NCBI RefSeq assembly: GCF_020921035.1
Contig: NC_063150.1
Location: forward strand, 22,801,826 to 22,865,825
Direction: 5' to 3'
DNA from: Rhodamnia argentea
Taxonomy: Eukaryota; Streptophyta; Magnoliopsida; Myrtales; Myrtaceae
Length of the DNA stretch: 64,000 nt
Shown here: positions 22,461 to 35,560 of the stretch, piece by piece
How positions within the stretch are numbered: position 1 is the first letter of the stretch
Layout of the letters: each line of letters begins with the position of its first letter
The notes under the pieces: generated by a model
Told to the model about the DNA's origin: nothing
Seen by the model: only the letters and a program-made list of their open reading frames with translations
Database searches by the model: none
Made by a program: the position numbers and the translations under genes

Positions 22461-25400
22461 GAAAGGACTTGATTGCACCAAATTCTTGAGGAATGGTTCA
22501 TCGATGATTAGGAAAGCGGCGTCAAAGTGAAAAGGCCATGGCACGAAGTTATTGGAAAATGTTAAATGTGTTTAAATAGCTTAAAAAGAGGATGAAAATC
22601 GCGGATATAAACAAGATTATTTGCAAGATCCGAGACACATATCATGCAAAGCTCACCGCATCCCAACACAAGATTAATCCATCATGTCCACATGAGAAGA
22701 ACTCGCGCATCAAGACATGAATATTGTCTTGGTAATGCAAACAGAAAACGATCTCCACTAGGGAGTAACCGAGCTTCATATGTAAAACCTAGGTTAATTA
22801 ACACGTGTGCTTGTTCTAAAGTCAATATAATATGTAAATTATTATCACACAATCATAGTTCAGAAAAATTTCATATTGCGACCTTGTTGAGAAAGGTCGG
22901 TCCTATATTACAACGCCATACATGTCGAGAGATCGCATCTTCTTAATTGATTTTTCGGATGGGACTTGCATGGCTGCATTTTTCTTACGAGCACATAGAT
23001 TGATTTCAAAATCGATTATGCAAATATGATCTCCACAAGGAATGTTAATAAATAAGAAAAAAAATGAATAAATATCCTCTCGGTGATAAGGACGCGTCGT
23101 CTATTTTCCCTGTCTCGTATATTTTAGGCAATAATTTTCTATACATGAAAGAGGATATACATAACCAAGTCCAAACCTGAGAACACAACTTGACAGCCAA
23201 CTTCCTTCCCCAACAACCCTTTCTGAAATGTCACTTTCTATTTAATTTTTTCCTGACCAGCATTCCCTCATTTGATGGTTTTCCGATGAATGGGTACAAA
23301 AGTGACCCTGGCCCTGCCCTAACATCTTGCTTATTAAGATTAAACACATACGTCCTTGAACATGAACCACAACTCGGAATGGCTGCAACTGGGCGCACAT
23401 TGCCATGCCTAACTTCCCGAAAGCATCTGGTCTAAATGATAAGATTGATTGTCATTTCGAGGCCATGCTATGTCTCCGAAAAAGTGTTCTTCTTGGGACG
23501 TTTCACGGATCAGGTTAATCAATGTCCTAAACACGGCGACTCTGCGTGCGCATGTGGAATTTGATGTGTCATGTCGTGCACGTGTTTAGTTGAGGGGGCT
23601 ATGATTTCCTCCGTCCCGGTTTGGCATTAATCAGTCCTTTTTAGTTAGCATGACACATAAAACATGGCCACATATATCGCCCAGAGAGCTACATGTATGA
23701 TTCTTTTCTCCTAATTGTATTGCTTGTCCTCATATGACGAAAGCTTGTCAAGAAAAGTCCACTTTTGGATAGATTATGGAATGTTCCTTTCACGAGATCA
23801 AATCTTGCATTAGAGTTCATTTTCGCTCCTATAATGTGTCTCAAAACTGGTTCTTTATCGTATAAGAATCCTAAAGTTGTAAATTGCTTCCAACGCTAAC
23901 GCCGTTCCTTTTCACTTTATTCAGCCTGTCAAGAAAAAATTGATTTGCTCTCTCTTAATTGAAGAGACAAATGTTTTAGCATGGAAGCTTATCGCTATGC
24001 TCGCCTTCCTCGCTTACAAAACGCAAGAAAGGTTATATATGAGAAGAAACGAACATAATCTTAAAAAAAAAAAAATGAAGTGTATATCTTGAACGATCCG
24101 GGATGGATACGTAACACGAGAGTTAATGAAGTAAAGGGAGTGATACGGGGACGAACTTCTTATCCTCATCGGGTTTCGGAGGTTAAAACGGGATTATGCC
24201 CGACGTACTTGTTGCGCCATTAATAATAAAGTGGATGCAGCCCCGAGGATAAGTCCCATTTGAAGGAGATTGCAATGTGACAGACCTTGGGATTTTCTCC
24301 TGAGCATACGAGCCAGTGTGATGCGTAGGAGTTATCAGCATCATCAATTGTTGTGAGCCCTTGTTCAAGTCCATATGGTGGTGGCTTAGAGACAGGTCAC
24401 ATCCCCTTGGAGAAGGAGACATCCCTAACTCTAGATGTGCCCTTTGGTCCATCAACATCGCCCCATAAAGACCCACCAAATTTCCCTTTACGTATTTCTT
24501 GATAATATTATTAGGTATTCAAATGTTTTATATATATATATTGACATTCATAATACTTGCGGTTGAAATTCCACCGTTATATTGTTATGCTAGCAAGATT
24601 ATTTATAAGTGTGTGTATCAATGGCTTTGCCCTTTTCTCTTTTGGAAGGTTTTGGTGGCATGTTTGTATCATCTCAAGGAAATTCTCAATAGAAATAAGA
24701 AGATACAATCTAGACCTGTTAATATTAATAAACCTCAGTGATGAGATTAGGCAGCAAAAACTTGAGATCTAAACCCTCAAATTAGCCCAAATAGAAATGC
24801 ACAAAGAAATCTTAGAAATAAAAGCACATATATAACAAGGTACATTATTATAACTGAATCCTATATGTTCACGCTATAATAATCCTTCATATATATAGTA
24901 AAGCTCCAGCTCTAGCCATAGAATGACAAGTGTGTCCCGCAAAATTATTCTGAAAGAGAGACATTACGGAGCATAACTAATCAGCTACATCGGAATCAAA
25001 TACGTTGTATTGGTTATCTCCAACCTAACTTTTTTCCATAATAATCCCCTTGTCTCACCCTCTCTCTCCTAGCCACACATCCTGAATTCTCATATCCCGA
25101 CGATCCAAAGGGACTTTCCAAATCGGAAAAAGAAAATGTCTAACATGAATTTGTATCAAACTCTTTTTGGTCTTTTAGGCTTGGTTGTGTCAATGTCATG
25201 TAAGGACACAAGAAACCCTTTTATTTTACACTTGTTCCTAGCGCCATTGTTTTCTATAGAAAGGGGAAGGAAAATGACTCCCTCCCCTTTCCTAGTTAGC
25301 TTTTAGGCTATATCTCCTTTGAGATGGACTGACTTATGCGGCTTGTAAGTGGTCCTAAAGAAAGGGGCTCGATTAGGTTTTATGTCTGCTTTTAAAATAT

Positions 25401-26284
25401 CTGACCTGACAATATACGGAACCCATATTCACATGCATACCGGAGAAAAAGCGGAAAGCATGCAACAATGTGTAATAAACAAATGCATATTAAAGTACAA
25501 ATGACAATTTAGGATTTAAATAGGAAAAATTTGGGAAACATTTACCAAGAAATGCGCGGGTTATGTTACCCTTGTTTTCATATTTACCGGAAAGCGAAAT
25601 TTACGAAAGATTTTTCGTTTCTATTTAATATAGACTGTAATTAAGATAACGAGGGGAAAACAAAAATCATCAGATATAAACAATATGTTAAAGGATTTTT
25701 GTTAAGTTCACATTGTTTGATGGAAAAAATGGTTTGCACGTTCACCGTTAGACGATTGAACCACTTATCCGAAAACACCTTGGGTCACATTTTCGTCCAT
25801 TATGACAGTTGAAAATCCGACGTGACAGCATGTGTTTAGTGAGATTGATTCTTGAAAAGAAGCGAAAGAAGTTAAGCTGCAATTTTTTCTCCAGTTATGT
25901 TGGACTTTCTCCCAAGACGAAATATCTTTTACCGAAAGTGATTCTTTAGCTTATAATTAGGAGATTTGGGTTTTGCGCCAACTCCGGATAAGAACCGACG
26001 ATAAAGGCTTAACGATATTGACTTGATTAAAGTAACAAGTGTTAACAAATTATACTGGAATTTGATCTATGACATAGCCTGAGAACATAGAAGCATTATG
26101 CCGAAATTTAATCGATGACACAATGCCCAAGATTGAGATATTAATCGACAATGCAAATCTGAAAGGTACAGCTAAGGAAAATTAAATGCGGAGTAGGAAG
26201 GTAAAGATGAAGATAGCAAATTTGTTTGATTTATGTGGGGGGTCTTGGATGTTGCTATTTATAACCTACAATCGATGATTATCA

Positions 26285-26450
26285 ACTTAGGTTACAAAGG
26301 GACATCACAAATAGTGGTTACAAAGGAAGGTTATAAGTTGAGATTACAAACGGGTACTGAACGATTACAAATAGAGGTTACAAACGGAGATTACAAAACG
26401 GTTATTAAAAAAAGAAACAGCTTCATAGTGGTTACAAGAAGTTACAACAA
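26285..26450. repeat. Cluster of TTACAAA motifs
   Basis: The word TTACAA recurs about seven times in roughly 160 bp, mostly as GGTTACAAA, GATTACAAA or a close variant, at irregular 15-35 bp spacing. It is not a perfect tandem repeat. It could be part of a retrotransposon LTR remnant (inference). Confidence 0.5.
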
Positions 26451-29400
26451 TCCTAAATTGGCGCAAAATAACCAACCATCGGTTATCCTCTTGTCGATTG
26501 CTTACTATCAACTTCAAGGATATTGTCGATAACTTCACGTTACGTGTCGTCAATGGCTGCACTATCGAACTTTCAATTTTCTTCAAGTTACCGATAAGTC
26601 TATTCATAATGACCAAACACTACTCTCATCGACCAAACTCACCGCTTGTCGATAATAACAAAAAGTTCGTCATTTTTTAGTGGAAACATCTCCAAAACCA
26701 AAACACATCCTCAGTCCATAACAAGCAAAGTTTCATATGATAGGAAATTACACTAATTAAATCCCCGTACAGATTAAGCCATCAATGACTTTCGAAGCAT
26801 GGAAGTTCATGGTATTTATCAGAGAATTTGCAAGACAGGGACTACACTAGATACAAAATTAGGTACAACATTAAGCAGCTCTCTTCTAAGTAACTTCCCG
26901 TAAATATTTTAGCCATTTTTGACCAATCAACAGCCTAGCAGATCAAGAGTCGATTCTGTTTCAAAGGAGACATGCTCCATTAATTAATACTGCCCCATTT
27001 AATTAATTTAATATATATAATTAGCATAGTTTATTTGAGTTTATATACTTGCCGGTCCATCGAACACAATATACGAGAATCTTCCCCAACAATATAAAAT
27101 ATTCCTTGTGTTGGTGGAAGCTGGGACATGAGATGCCGTAGTGGGGGCAGCTCGGTGCACTTATTGCTTGGAATGTCTACTAAAAATTAAAATTCGATTA
27201 TCGTACGCGGTTTCAAAATACCTTGCCTTTAATAATTTGAGGGGTTTAATTGATATAAATACATGTTGATTTAGCTAACTTAATGTCTGTAGCTAGCCTT
27301 ATGGTCTCTTAACTTGCATGTAATATAGTCAAAATAGCATTTCATTTATTTCCGCAAAAAAAAAAAAAAATACAATAAGAGAGAAACAACGCAATTCAAC
27401 TGCAAACCGAACGAATTCCATACAACTTCAAAACAAAACAAGCCCCGGATAATAAAATGAATTATCATAACATGGATATGAGTCACACGCTCAAAGAGCA
27501 AATCCATGATTTCTTCAAACTAAAATGGGCAGCCGATCGACGAATCTATCTTCGATAATATGCACATACCAAAATTTTTATATGTTGCTACGGCTTTATC
27601 TTTCGACGGTGTGCGCCTAGGTTCTAGCGTCTCTAACACTATCACCATGCAGAATAAGAAAGTTGACCAAGCTCGAGATCGACGGTGAGAACGAAACATT
27701 CGCAAATCTCCTTTGATATCTTTCGAAACTTGACTTGTACACTAACGGAATTTGAGAAAAGCGAAACCCCGAAAATACATATGCAAAAAACCTCAAATAT
27801 AGATTAGAGCGGGATAAAAATCTCTCTTATATATTGAGGTTGGTCTAATTTAGTGAAATAGGCAAAGAAGAGAAAAGAAAAGAAAAGAAAGGTGGTACCA
27901 AAACATATTTGAGTGGGCGACAAGGGGATCACACCATTCTTTTCGGCAAAAGGGTCTATTGGGTCACGAAATTTGAAAAAGGGACGATGCAAATCTCATC
28001 ATTGCGGGATTGAAGCTAAAGATGGAGGAGGTATCATCATGACTTTGGGAATGGGGGAGATGGAGAGAGAGATTTTCAGGCGTGAGAAAAGGGTGGGACA
28101 AGGGCAGTATAAAGTATGTGCAAATGCTCGAGCCGTGGGGGATTTTTAAAACAATTTGCAAGCCATCCAATCGAAAGCATCTTGCCGAAGATAATTAAGG
28201 AGCCAATTCATCGAATTAAGAAATTTTGTGGGAAAATTGCAGTTGAACCCTTGATTTGGTAATTGAAAAGTTTGCACTTTAGTCCTCCCGAACTACCCTT
28301 TTTTCGTTACTCTGTTGTAACGAGATGAATCGAATAGCAGCATGGCACAGGCATCTCTAATTTAGCCGTGGGAAACAGGAGGCCAATTGGATACGGGCAA
28401 AAAACGTATGTTGGCTCGCCTATGTCTAAAACTTTACGTTGGATATCCTTCACGGATGGAGTTATTTTCGAATTCATGGATAACATCGATTAAGAGCTAC
28501 GACAATAGATTCGTTCTTATTGTAAGAATTAATTGGCAACCCTTTACTAGGGGACCAATCCTGAGGTCGGCAATGGTTATACTTTCGTTATTTGATCAAT
28601 ATTGACGAAGGGCCTACTGTCGTGACAGATTAAAAGTTTAGGACCGCAAATTGTAATTTCCCTAATTGAGGGAGATAAAATGCAATCTTCTCAAAATAAT
28701 GGACACAGGAGATATTTTTTTTATAAATATTTTAATTTGGAGATTTGAGGATTTGAGAGTGTAAATGAATATATGCATTTCATCATGCAAATGATGGAAG
28801 AAGAGCCATGTGCAACGATTCTATGCCCAGGCTGGTGTTGGACCTGAGAAGATAAGGGTAAAAGCCTCTTTTGTCACATTCCACGAGCCTAAAAATGATT
28901 TGCATTAACTAGCTGCAATGTCACGGACAAAGGAGCAAAAAATAAGATTAAAAACACAACCGATCTAACTTGCAAAATTGGGTTATCCTCCATGAATTTC
29001 TGTAATTTCAAGTCTAAAATGTGATAATGTGACATTAGATCTCTTTCTCTCTTTTTTCGTGCACGGCGAAGAAATTACAAGACGTAGCAGCGATCAATCT
29101 ATTATGCATGACACGCTTTATCCATCTATAAGGGTCCGTCTCTTAACCAAGATTATAATAAGTACTAGATCTAAGAAACTAGAATTCCTAAAAATCGACC
29201 ATCAGGGTCAAAGTTCGTTAGCATTTTGCGCCGCGTGTCTTATGCGGCCGTGGTCCGCGACGCCCTTCGTCCTGCATTTAAGATCTCCAACCAATCGGAT
29301 TCAATTCCGATCAAACATCAAGATATTCCTTTTCATGGCGGAGCTGCAATCTTACTGGATCGACCTCCGCCGATATGGGCCCCCGAGAAAAATGAATGAC

Positions 29401-30528
29401 GGGAATGTGTCGCCGGAATTGCGTATGGAGCCCTAATCTGGCCCATTCGTTCGTATCCATTTGTTTTGATGGGCCCATGTCGCATATCTAGTTGTGTCTG
29501 TGCTGGTGTAGAGAGAGAGAGAGAGAGAGAGAATGGAACAATTTATGTGGCGTGCATTTCTCTTACATGTTTTTAGTCTTAATCGACATTCCTGTCTTAA
29601 ATGTCTAATAGCGCCCCCTACCAGATTTGATCTCTGCATTTATATGTTCTGTTGCCTGTTGTTCTCATGCTGCTCAACATTGCATTGCCCTCTTCCCCCT
29701 AGATTTAACTTTAGGGCAAAAACCAAAGCTTCTTCATTCGGTCATGGATTTTACAGTCGGACTTTGATTTCGATCACTCGAGGCACGAAATATCTTTCTC
29801 TCTTTCTTCTTGTTTATCGATTAAAACAACTAGAATACTTACGATACAATTGACCTAAGATTTCGTTCTTTTGGTCGAAATTGATCTAAGATTTTACATG
29901 AACTCTTTTATTGCTTTTTAGGCTAACTTAATCATGTGCCTGTAAGATTATCCATTCTTAGGCATTTGATATTATTTAGCAGTCTCTAACCCTCTTTTTT
30001 TTTCTCGTTTAGAATATGTTTGGACTCCTTACTCTTGATCTAGTTGTCGAGATTATATATATTTCCTTGTTCCGAGATATTTTATCTTTATGTTGAATTA
30101 TTGGATTTAGATATTATTTCGGTGATTTTTAATTGTTCGAAAATGGCTCTTTTTTTTGTATAGAAATTATTTTCCCCACCTCCATTTTAGCCCCCTCCTT
30201 GTTCAAACTTCCTTGTTTTTTTCCTTGGTGAGAGGTCATGTATATTATTTAGAGCAGATAGATAGAAGCAAGTTGTCAAAAATTAGCGTCCCCTGTCGCA
30301 TGATCGAGCTATGTCTCGAACCAGCCGAGCCGCGAGCCCGCAAGGCCCAAGCGGGATTGCTGGAGCACGCTCTTCCTCGCCACACAACAAGTCCAAATCG
30401 ATGATCCTCAACCAAGATCAACGACAGTTCAGCCTTGCTTCGGCCCGGTTCGGCGATCTGAGTCCATTTTTTAACAACTTCCTCCGAGGCCCGGCTCGTG
30501 GCGGCGGAGCTCGAGCCCTCCCGATCTA

Positions 30529-30749
30529 TGTGAAGAATTGTAATCGGATGATTATTATTAAACTTCAGAATGGGTATATATATGCAAGAGCTATAGAGAT
30601 TTTCTCCTAATTGATGGAGAGATTTTCTCCATTGATACATATAATCAATCCACCAAGGCTAATTGATCTCCTAATTGATGGAGAGATTTTCTCCACTAAT
30701 CGATCTATTCCTATAATAAAAGATATACAAAAATGTGATACAATCAATA
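30529..30749 (-). repeat. 3' LTR of the copia element
   Basis: The downstream LTR relative to the coding strand. It holds two direct copies of a 'cctaattgatggagagattttctcc' block near 30608 and 30671, matching those in the other LTR. Confidence 0.95.
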
Positions 30750-30760
30750 CTCCCCCTCAA
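30750..30760 (-). promoter_or_regulatory. Polypurine tract of the copia element
   Basis: Reads TTGAGGGGGAG on the minus strand, immediately before the 3' LTR, the usual copia plus-strand priming site. Confidence 0.9.
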
Positions 30761-33700
30761 GAAGGAGCATGGAGATCACGGACGAGCTTGTAAATCAAAT
30801 GATGAAAATTTTCTTTACCCAAGGCTTTTGTCAGAACATCGGCTAATTGGAGCTTAGAGGGAACGAAAGCTGTCTTCAATGTACCCATTTGAATTTTGTC
30901 CCGGATGAGATGACAATCAATTTCTATATGTTTGGTGCGTTCGTGAAATACTGGATTGGAGGCAATGTGAAGCCCCGCTTGATTATCACAGTAAAGAGTG
31001 GCCGAATGTGCGGGTACTCGAAGATCTTTTAGTAATGTTTGTAACCAAGTTACTTCACAAGTGGCAGACGCCATGGCACGGTATTCAGCTTTGGCAGAAG
31101 AGTGAGAAACCGTGTGTTGTTTCTTAGTTTTCCAAGAGAGGGGGCTATCACCAAGAAACGTAATACAACCGGTAATGGAACGTCAAGTGGTGGGATAAGC
31201 ACCCCCAATCGGCATCACAATAAGCCCTTAGTTGCAATCCACTAGAGAAGGATAAAAAAATTCCAATTCCTGGTGCCTTCTTGATGTAGCGAGCGACCCA
31301 TAAAGCAGCACGCCAATGAGGCTCGCGGGGAGAGCTCATGTATTGACTCAAGATGCTAATGGCAAAAGTAATATCGGGTCGAGTGATGGTGAGATATAAT
31401 AAACGTCCAATTAAGTGACGATAGATCATCGGATCCGAGAGGGGTTTACCACTGTCTGCAACAAGTTTGACATTAGTTTCCATGGGAAAATCAATGGGAC
31501 GACTACCCAAGAGACCCACATCTTTGATGATGTCCAATGTATATTTTCGTTGAGAAAGGTCGATACCTGCTTTGGCACGAGCCACTTCGATGCCAAGGAA
31601 GTATTTTAAGCATCCCAAATCCTTCATCTGAAATTGTGAGTTAAGGTACCGCTTCAAAAGATGTATAGCAGTTGGGTTATCTCCAGTGATGACAATGTCG
31701 TCGACATAAACAAGTACGGTCGTGAAAGATGAGGGCCAACGAGATATAAATAAGGAGTAATCAGCTTTAGGCTGAGAGAAACCAGCAGCTATGAGAGAAG
31801 TGGATAGCTTAGAAAACCAATTTCGTGAAGCCTATTTCAACCCATAAAGTGATTTGCGAAGACTACAAACCCGATGCTCCCCTTGTTTAGCAAATCCAGG
31901 TGGAATTTTCATTTAAACCTCTTCGGCCAATTCCCTATGAAGAAAAGCATTGTTAACATCCATTTAATGTAAGGGCCACCCATATACAGCAACAATAGCA
32001 AGAAGGCATCGTACGGTTACCGGTTTGGCCACAGGAGCAAATGTTTCATTGCAATCAATGCCTTCGGTTTGGGTGTAACCTTTGGCGACGAGGTGAGCTT
32101 TGTACCGATCAATTGGACCATCGGACCTGCGCTTGATCTTATAAACCCATTTGCAGCCAATGGTTACCTTCCCTGGAGGAAGATCAGTAATGGAGTAGGT
32201 TTTATTGAATTCTAAAGCCTTTATCCGAGCAGCCATTGCTTCTTTCCATTTTGGATCCTTGTTTGCTATTGTGAAAGTGGTGGGCTCCTGATCATGGGTT
32301 AGAGTAGATAAAAAAATACGATGGGCGGGGTTAAAACAAGAATATGAAATAGAAGAGCTTAAGAGATAAGGCGAACACGGAGAAACACGCATACGCGGCT
32401 CGGGAGTTGGACGGAAGACATGCCCACAATAGTAATCTTGCAATTTAAGTGGTGGACGCCGATCCCTAGTGCGATGTCGTGGCTGGTTGGATGTGTCACC
32501 AATGTTGGTTGGGGTTGGAGAAGGGATATGTGAAGCCGTAGTTGTAGGAATGGATGGATCCGAGATGGATGGAGTGGCAGAAGAAATTGACAGTTCCATA
32601 TTTGGTGAAGGTGAAGTCCCAATGGACGGTGAAGTAGGATCTTCATTGATTGTGTGATCCGGAATGGGAATAAGGAGAACCACATTTGAAGGGTCAAGAG
32701 AAATGGAGGAAGGGGTGGTGGCATACGGAATACGGTTTCATGAAAAACGACATCACGACTCGTAAAATATTTACGATTGTCGAGATAAAAAAGGCGATAA
32801 CCCTTTTGTCCTCTTGGATAGCCAAGAAAAATACAACGGATGGCACGAGCACCAAACTTGTCATGATGTAAATGACCACAAGAAGCATAACAAAGACAAC
32901 CAAAAACTTTAATATTATCATATGTTGGTGCGGTGTTCAATAGCCTTTGAAAAGGGGTGGTACCGTCTAATAAAGCGGTGAGTAATTTGTTAATTAAATA
33001 AGTGGCTGTGAGAATACAATCACCTCAAAAATGAAGAGGAAGGGAAGCTTGAAAACGCAAAGCACGAACCACGGTAAGAAGATGGCCATGTTTGTGTTCA
33101 ACGACGCCATTTTGTTGGGGGGGTGGCAACCATGCTATGATGGTGGACAACACCATTAGCGGCCAAAACAAATTGCATGGGTCATGAAAAAAAATTCGGA
33201 ACCATTATCGGTGCGTAAAATTTTAATAGAACGAGTGTATTGAGTAGCAACATACGCCCATAAAAAACAAAGAATGTTATATGTCTCACTTTTAAATTTC
33301 ATAAGAAATGTCCAGGTACAATGAGAAAAATCGTCAATAATTGTGAGAAAATAACGAACACTAGATAAGGTTGGAGAATAAGTCCCCAAATATCGCAATG
33401 AATTAATTCAAAAGGTTCAATGCTAGTAATAGAACTACGAGGAAAAGACAACCGATGATGTTTAGCACGTGAGCAAATCTCACAAAGCGGGGCGGGGGTA
33501 TGGGACGAGAAAGACAACGTATCCCGTAATGCCGCGATAGTGGTAGAGGATGGGTGGCCAAGCCGTTTGTGCCATAACTCACAAGTGGGGACGACGATGC
33601 AAAAGATTGTGGATGGGATGTTGTTTGTAGATAGTAAAGACCACCACTAGCATGGCCCCGTCCAATCTCCGTCCCCGTCGAGCGGTCCTAGAGGATACAA

Positions 33701-35052
33701 TAAGAAGAATAAAATGTTACAGTCACATTTAGTTCACGGGTAAGTTGTTGAACCAAAAGTAAATTATGCTTAAAAGATGGGGCACATAACACATTAGCGA
33801 GGGTAAGACAAGGATAAAGAAGGACAGAACTCGCCATGGTAATGGGAACCGTGCGACCATTTGGGACGCTAATGGATGTAGAAGGTGGGGCATGAACATG
33901 GGTAAGCAAATGAGGGAGATAAGTGACATGATCGGTCGCTCTCGTGTCAAGGATCTAAATAGAGGAATCGAGTGCTGCAAAGGAAAGGCAGAGAGAAATA
34001 CTTGTGAGGTTAGTTGTTGTTTGTACAGTTACCTCATTGATCAAGCGAAGAAGTTGCTGATATTATTCGACAGTGAATGAGTTCACCGCAGGAGTGGCCG
34101 AAGACGTGGTGGATATAGGCGCGGCCACAATGTCCCGACGTGGTTGAGAACGTTGAGCAGCTCAATAATGAGGAGGATATCCATTGAGTTGATAATACGC
34201 ATCCCGAGTGTAACCAACAATATACTTTAGAACGTTGACACTGCTCGGCAGACCGTGGTTTGGTGATTGCATTAATAGATCTAGCAGAAGTATCACATAA
34301 GGTAGGCATGGTGAGTAAAACAGATCCTTCAACCATGGCATTGGATGATTGAAGAAGACGTTGTGATTCATCTTAAAGGATGAGGGAATAGGCATGACCT
34401 AAAGAGGGAAGAGGATCCTGGCGCAGAATCTAACTTCGTATTGATGCATAGACATCATTCAAACCCATTAAGAATTGCATCGGTTGGCGATTTTGGTAAT
34501 GAGTGGAAAAAAGTGTTATAAGCGCCACAAGTACAAGAGGGTATGGGTACCAAGGTACCTAGTTCATCCCAATAAGCATTCAAGGTATTAAAATATTTGG
34601 CGACTGAATTGTTGTTTTGTTCCAAAGTGGCCATGGCACGCTCAAGTGCAAAAATGCGTGGGCCGTTTGAAGGAGAGAAATGGTCATAAAGGTCCTTCCA
34701 AACAGCAGCAACATAATCAGCATAGAGAACAGAAGCGGTGAGATCACGATGGATGGAGTTGAGGAGCCAAGATAGGACCATGTTGTTAACACGGTTCCAA
34801 GCTTCGTAACTCAAATCAATGGTGGCCGGTCTGGAAATGGTGCCATCGACAAATCCCATTTTGTTCTTGGCAGAGAGAGCCATGATCATGGTGCGACGCC
34901 AAGTGGTGTAATTGTCACCGATAAGGGGATGGCTAGCAAGATTCGTCTCTGGATTATCCGAGGGATGTAGGCAAAAAAGGGTTGGCAAGGTTGTCGGTAG
35001 AGACGACAGAGCTTGAAGAATCGGACGTAAGAATAGAAGAGCTAGAACTCAT
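30757..35052 (-). pseudogene. Broken copia gag-pol coding remnant
   Basis: Pieces in minus-strand order follow. Gag starts with an ATG at 35052 and is frame-broken near 34950; its main block is 34455-34950 (PLIGDNYTTWRRTM). A protease/pre-integrase region lies around 33690-33980. Integrase is at 33156-33517 (CSRAKHHRLSFPR, HCDIWG, TDNGSEF), and its C-terminal part at about 32700-32940 ([23 protein letters not shown]). RT spans 31148-32300 (GCKWVYKIK, VAKGYTQTEGID, YVDD near 31700, DLGCLKYFLGIEV). RNase H is at 30757-31074 ([15 protein letters not shown]). Stops and frameshifts separate these blocks, so no full polyprotein can be made. Confidence 0.92.
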
Positions 35053-35102
35053 GTTGAACAAATTAATGGAGATGAGAAAAAAAATGCAGATTTAAAATTT
35101 AT

Positions 35103-35114
35103 GCTCTGATACCA
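35103..35114 (-). other. Primer-binding site of the copia element
   Basis: Reads TGGTATCAGAGC on the minus strand, directly abutting the 5' LTR. This is the classic sequence complementary to the 3' end of initiator tRNA-Met used by plant copia elements. Confidence 0.95.
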
Positions 35115-35335
35115 TGTGAAGAAGTGTAATCGGAAAATTATTATTAAACTTCGGAATGGGTATATATATACAAGAGCTATAGAGATTTTCTTCTAATTGA
35201 TGGAGAGATTTTCCCCAGTGATACATCTAATCAATCTACTAAGGCTAATTGATATCCTAATTGATGGAGAGATTTTCTCCACTAATCGATCTATTCCTAT
35301 AATAAAAGATATACAAAGATGTGAAACAATCAATA
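35115..35335 (-). repeat. 5' LTR of the copia element
   Basis: The upstream LTR relative to the coding strand, equal in length to the 3' LTR. Most visible differences from it are single substitutions. Confidence 0.95.
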
Positions 35336-35340
35336 ATCTA

Positions 35341-35560
35341 GGTCTCCAGCTCGACGCGGCGCTGGAGATAGAGCCCGTCGAGCTTGACGGCCATGCTGGA
35401 CGGATAGAAAGGGGGCTCGCAGGGGTTGGGTGGGTGAGCCTGGTGACGTTTACTCTGCTCTTTATTCGACGACCGTCAAGCAATTAGGGAGAGAGATTAA
35501 TTTTCGTGAAAAGCCCACGTTACATTAGCTCCGATCCGGCCCAATTCAAGCCCATTATAG
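35341..35560 (-). promoter_or_regulatory. Promoter-like sequence and possible truncated gene start beside the copia insertion
   Basis: In minus orientation, TGGGCT (about 35548), TGGGCC (about 35539) and GTGGGC (about 35513) are spaced like site II elements of plant housekeeping promoters. A GC-rich leader follows, then an ATG at 35394 opening a short frame (MAVKLDGLYLQRRVELET). That frame runs to a TAG formed by the target duplication itself. GC-rich sequence continues on the far side of the element below 30523. No product is recognised. Confidence 0.3.

Larger units (their letters stand above)
22186..30523. other. Large gene-poor intergenic block between the Aux/IAA pair (proximal part)
   Basis: I find no gene in this 8.3 kb. 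It holds a tandem-unit repeat at 22230-22460, a TTACAAA-motif cluster at 26285-26450, a (GA)11 tract at 29511-29532 and assorted AT-rich sequence. Short frames such as 24183-24479 (minus) and 29029-29436 (plus) have no recognisable domains. The last ~210 bp before 30524 are GC-rich and continue beyond the copia element. Confidence 0.4.
30529..35335 (-). mobile_element. Complete but decayed Ty1-copia retrotransposon
   Basis: A 4807-bp element on the minus strand. Two 221-bp LTRs lie at 30529-30749 and 35115-35335, with ATCTA duplicated exactly outside both ends (30524-30528, 35336-35340). A tRNA-iMet-type PBS and a purine tract sit where expected. In gene orientation the LTRs begin TA and end CA, a non-canonical terminus pair. 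By eye the LTRs differ at about 14 of 221 positions. The gene order gag, protease region, integrase, RT, RNase H is the copia order. Small size and short LTRs would suit the Ale/Retrofit lineage (inference). Multiple frame breaks make it non-autonomous now. Confidence 0.95.
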
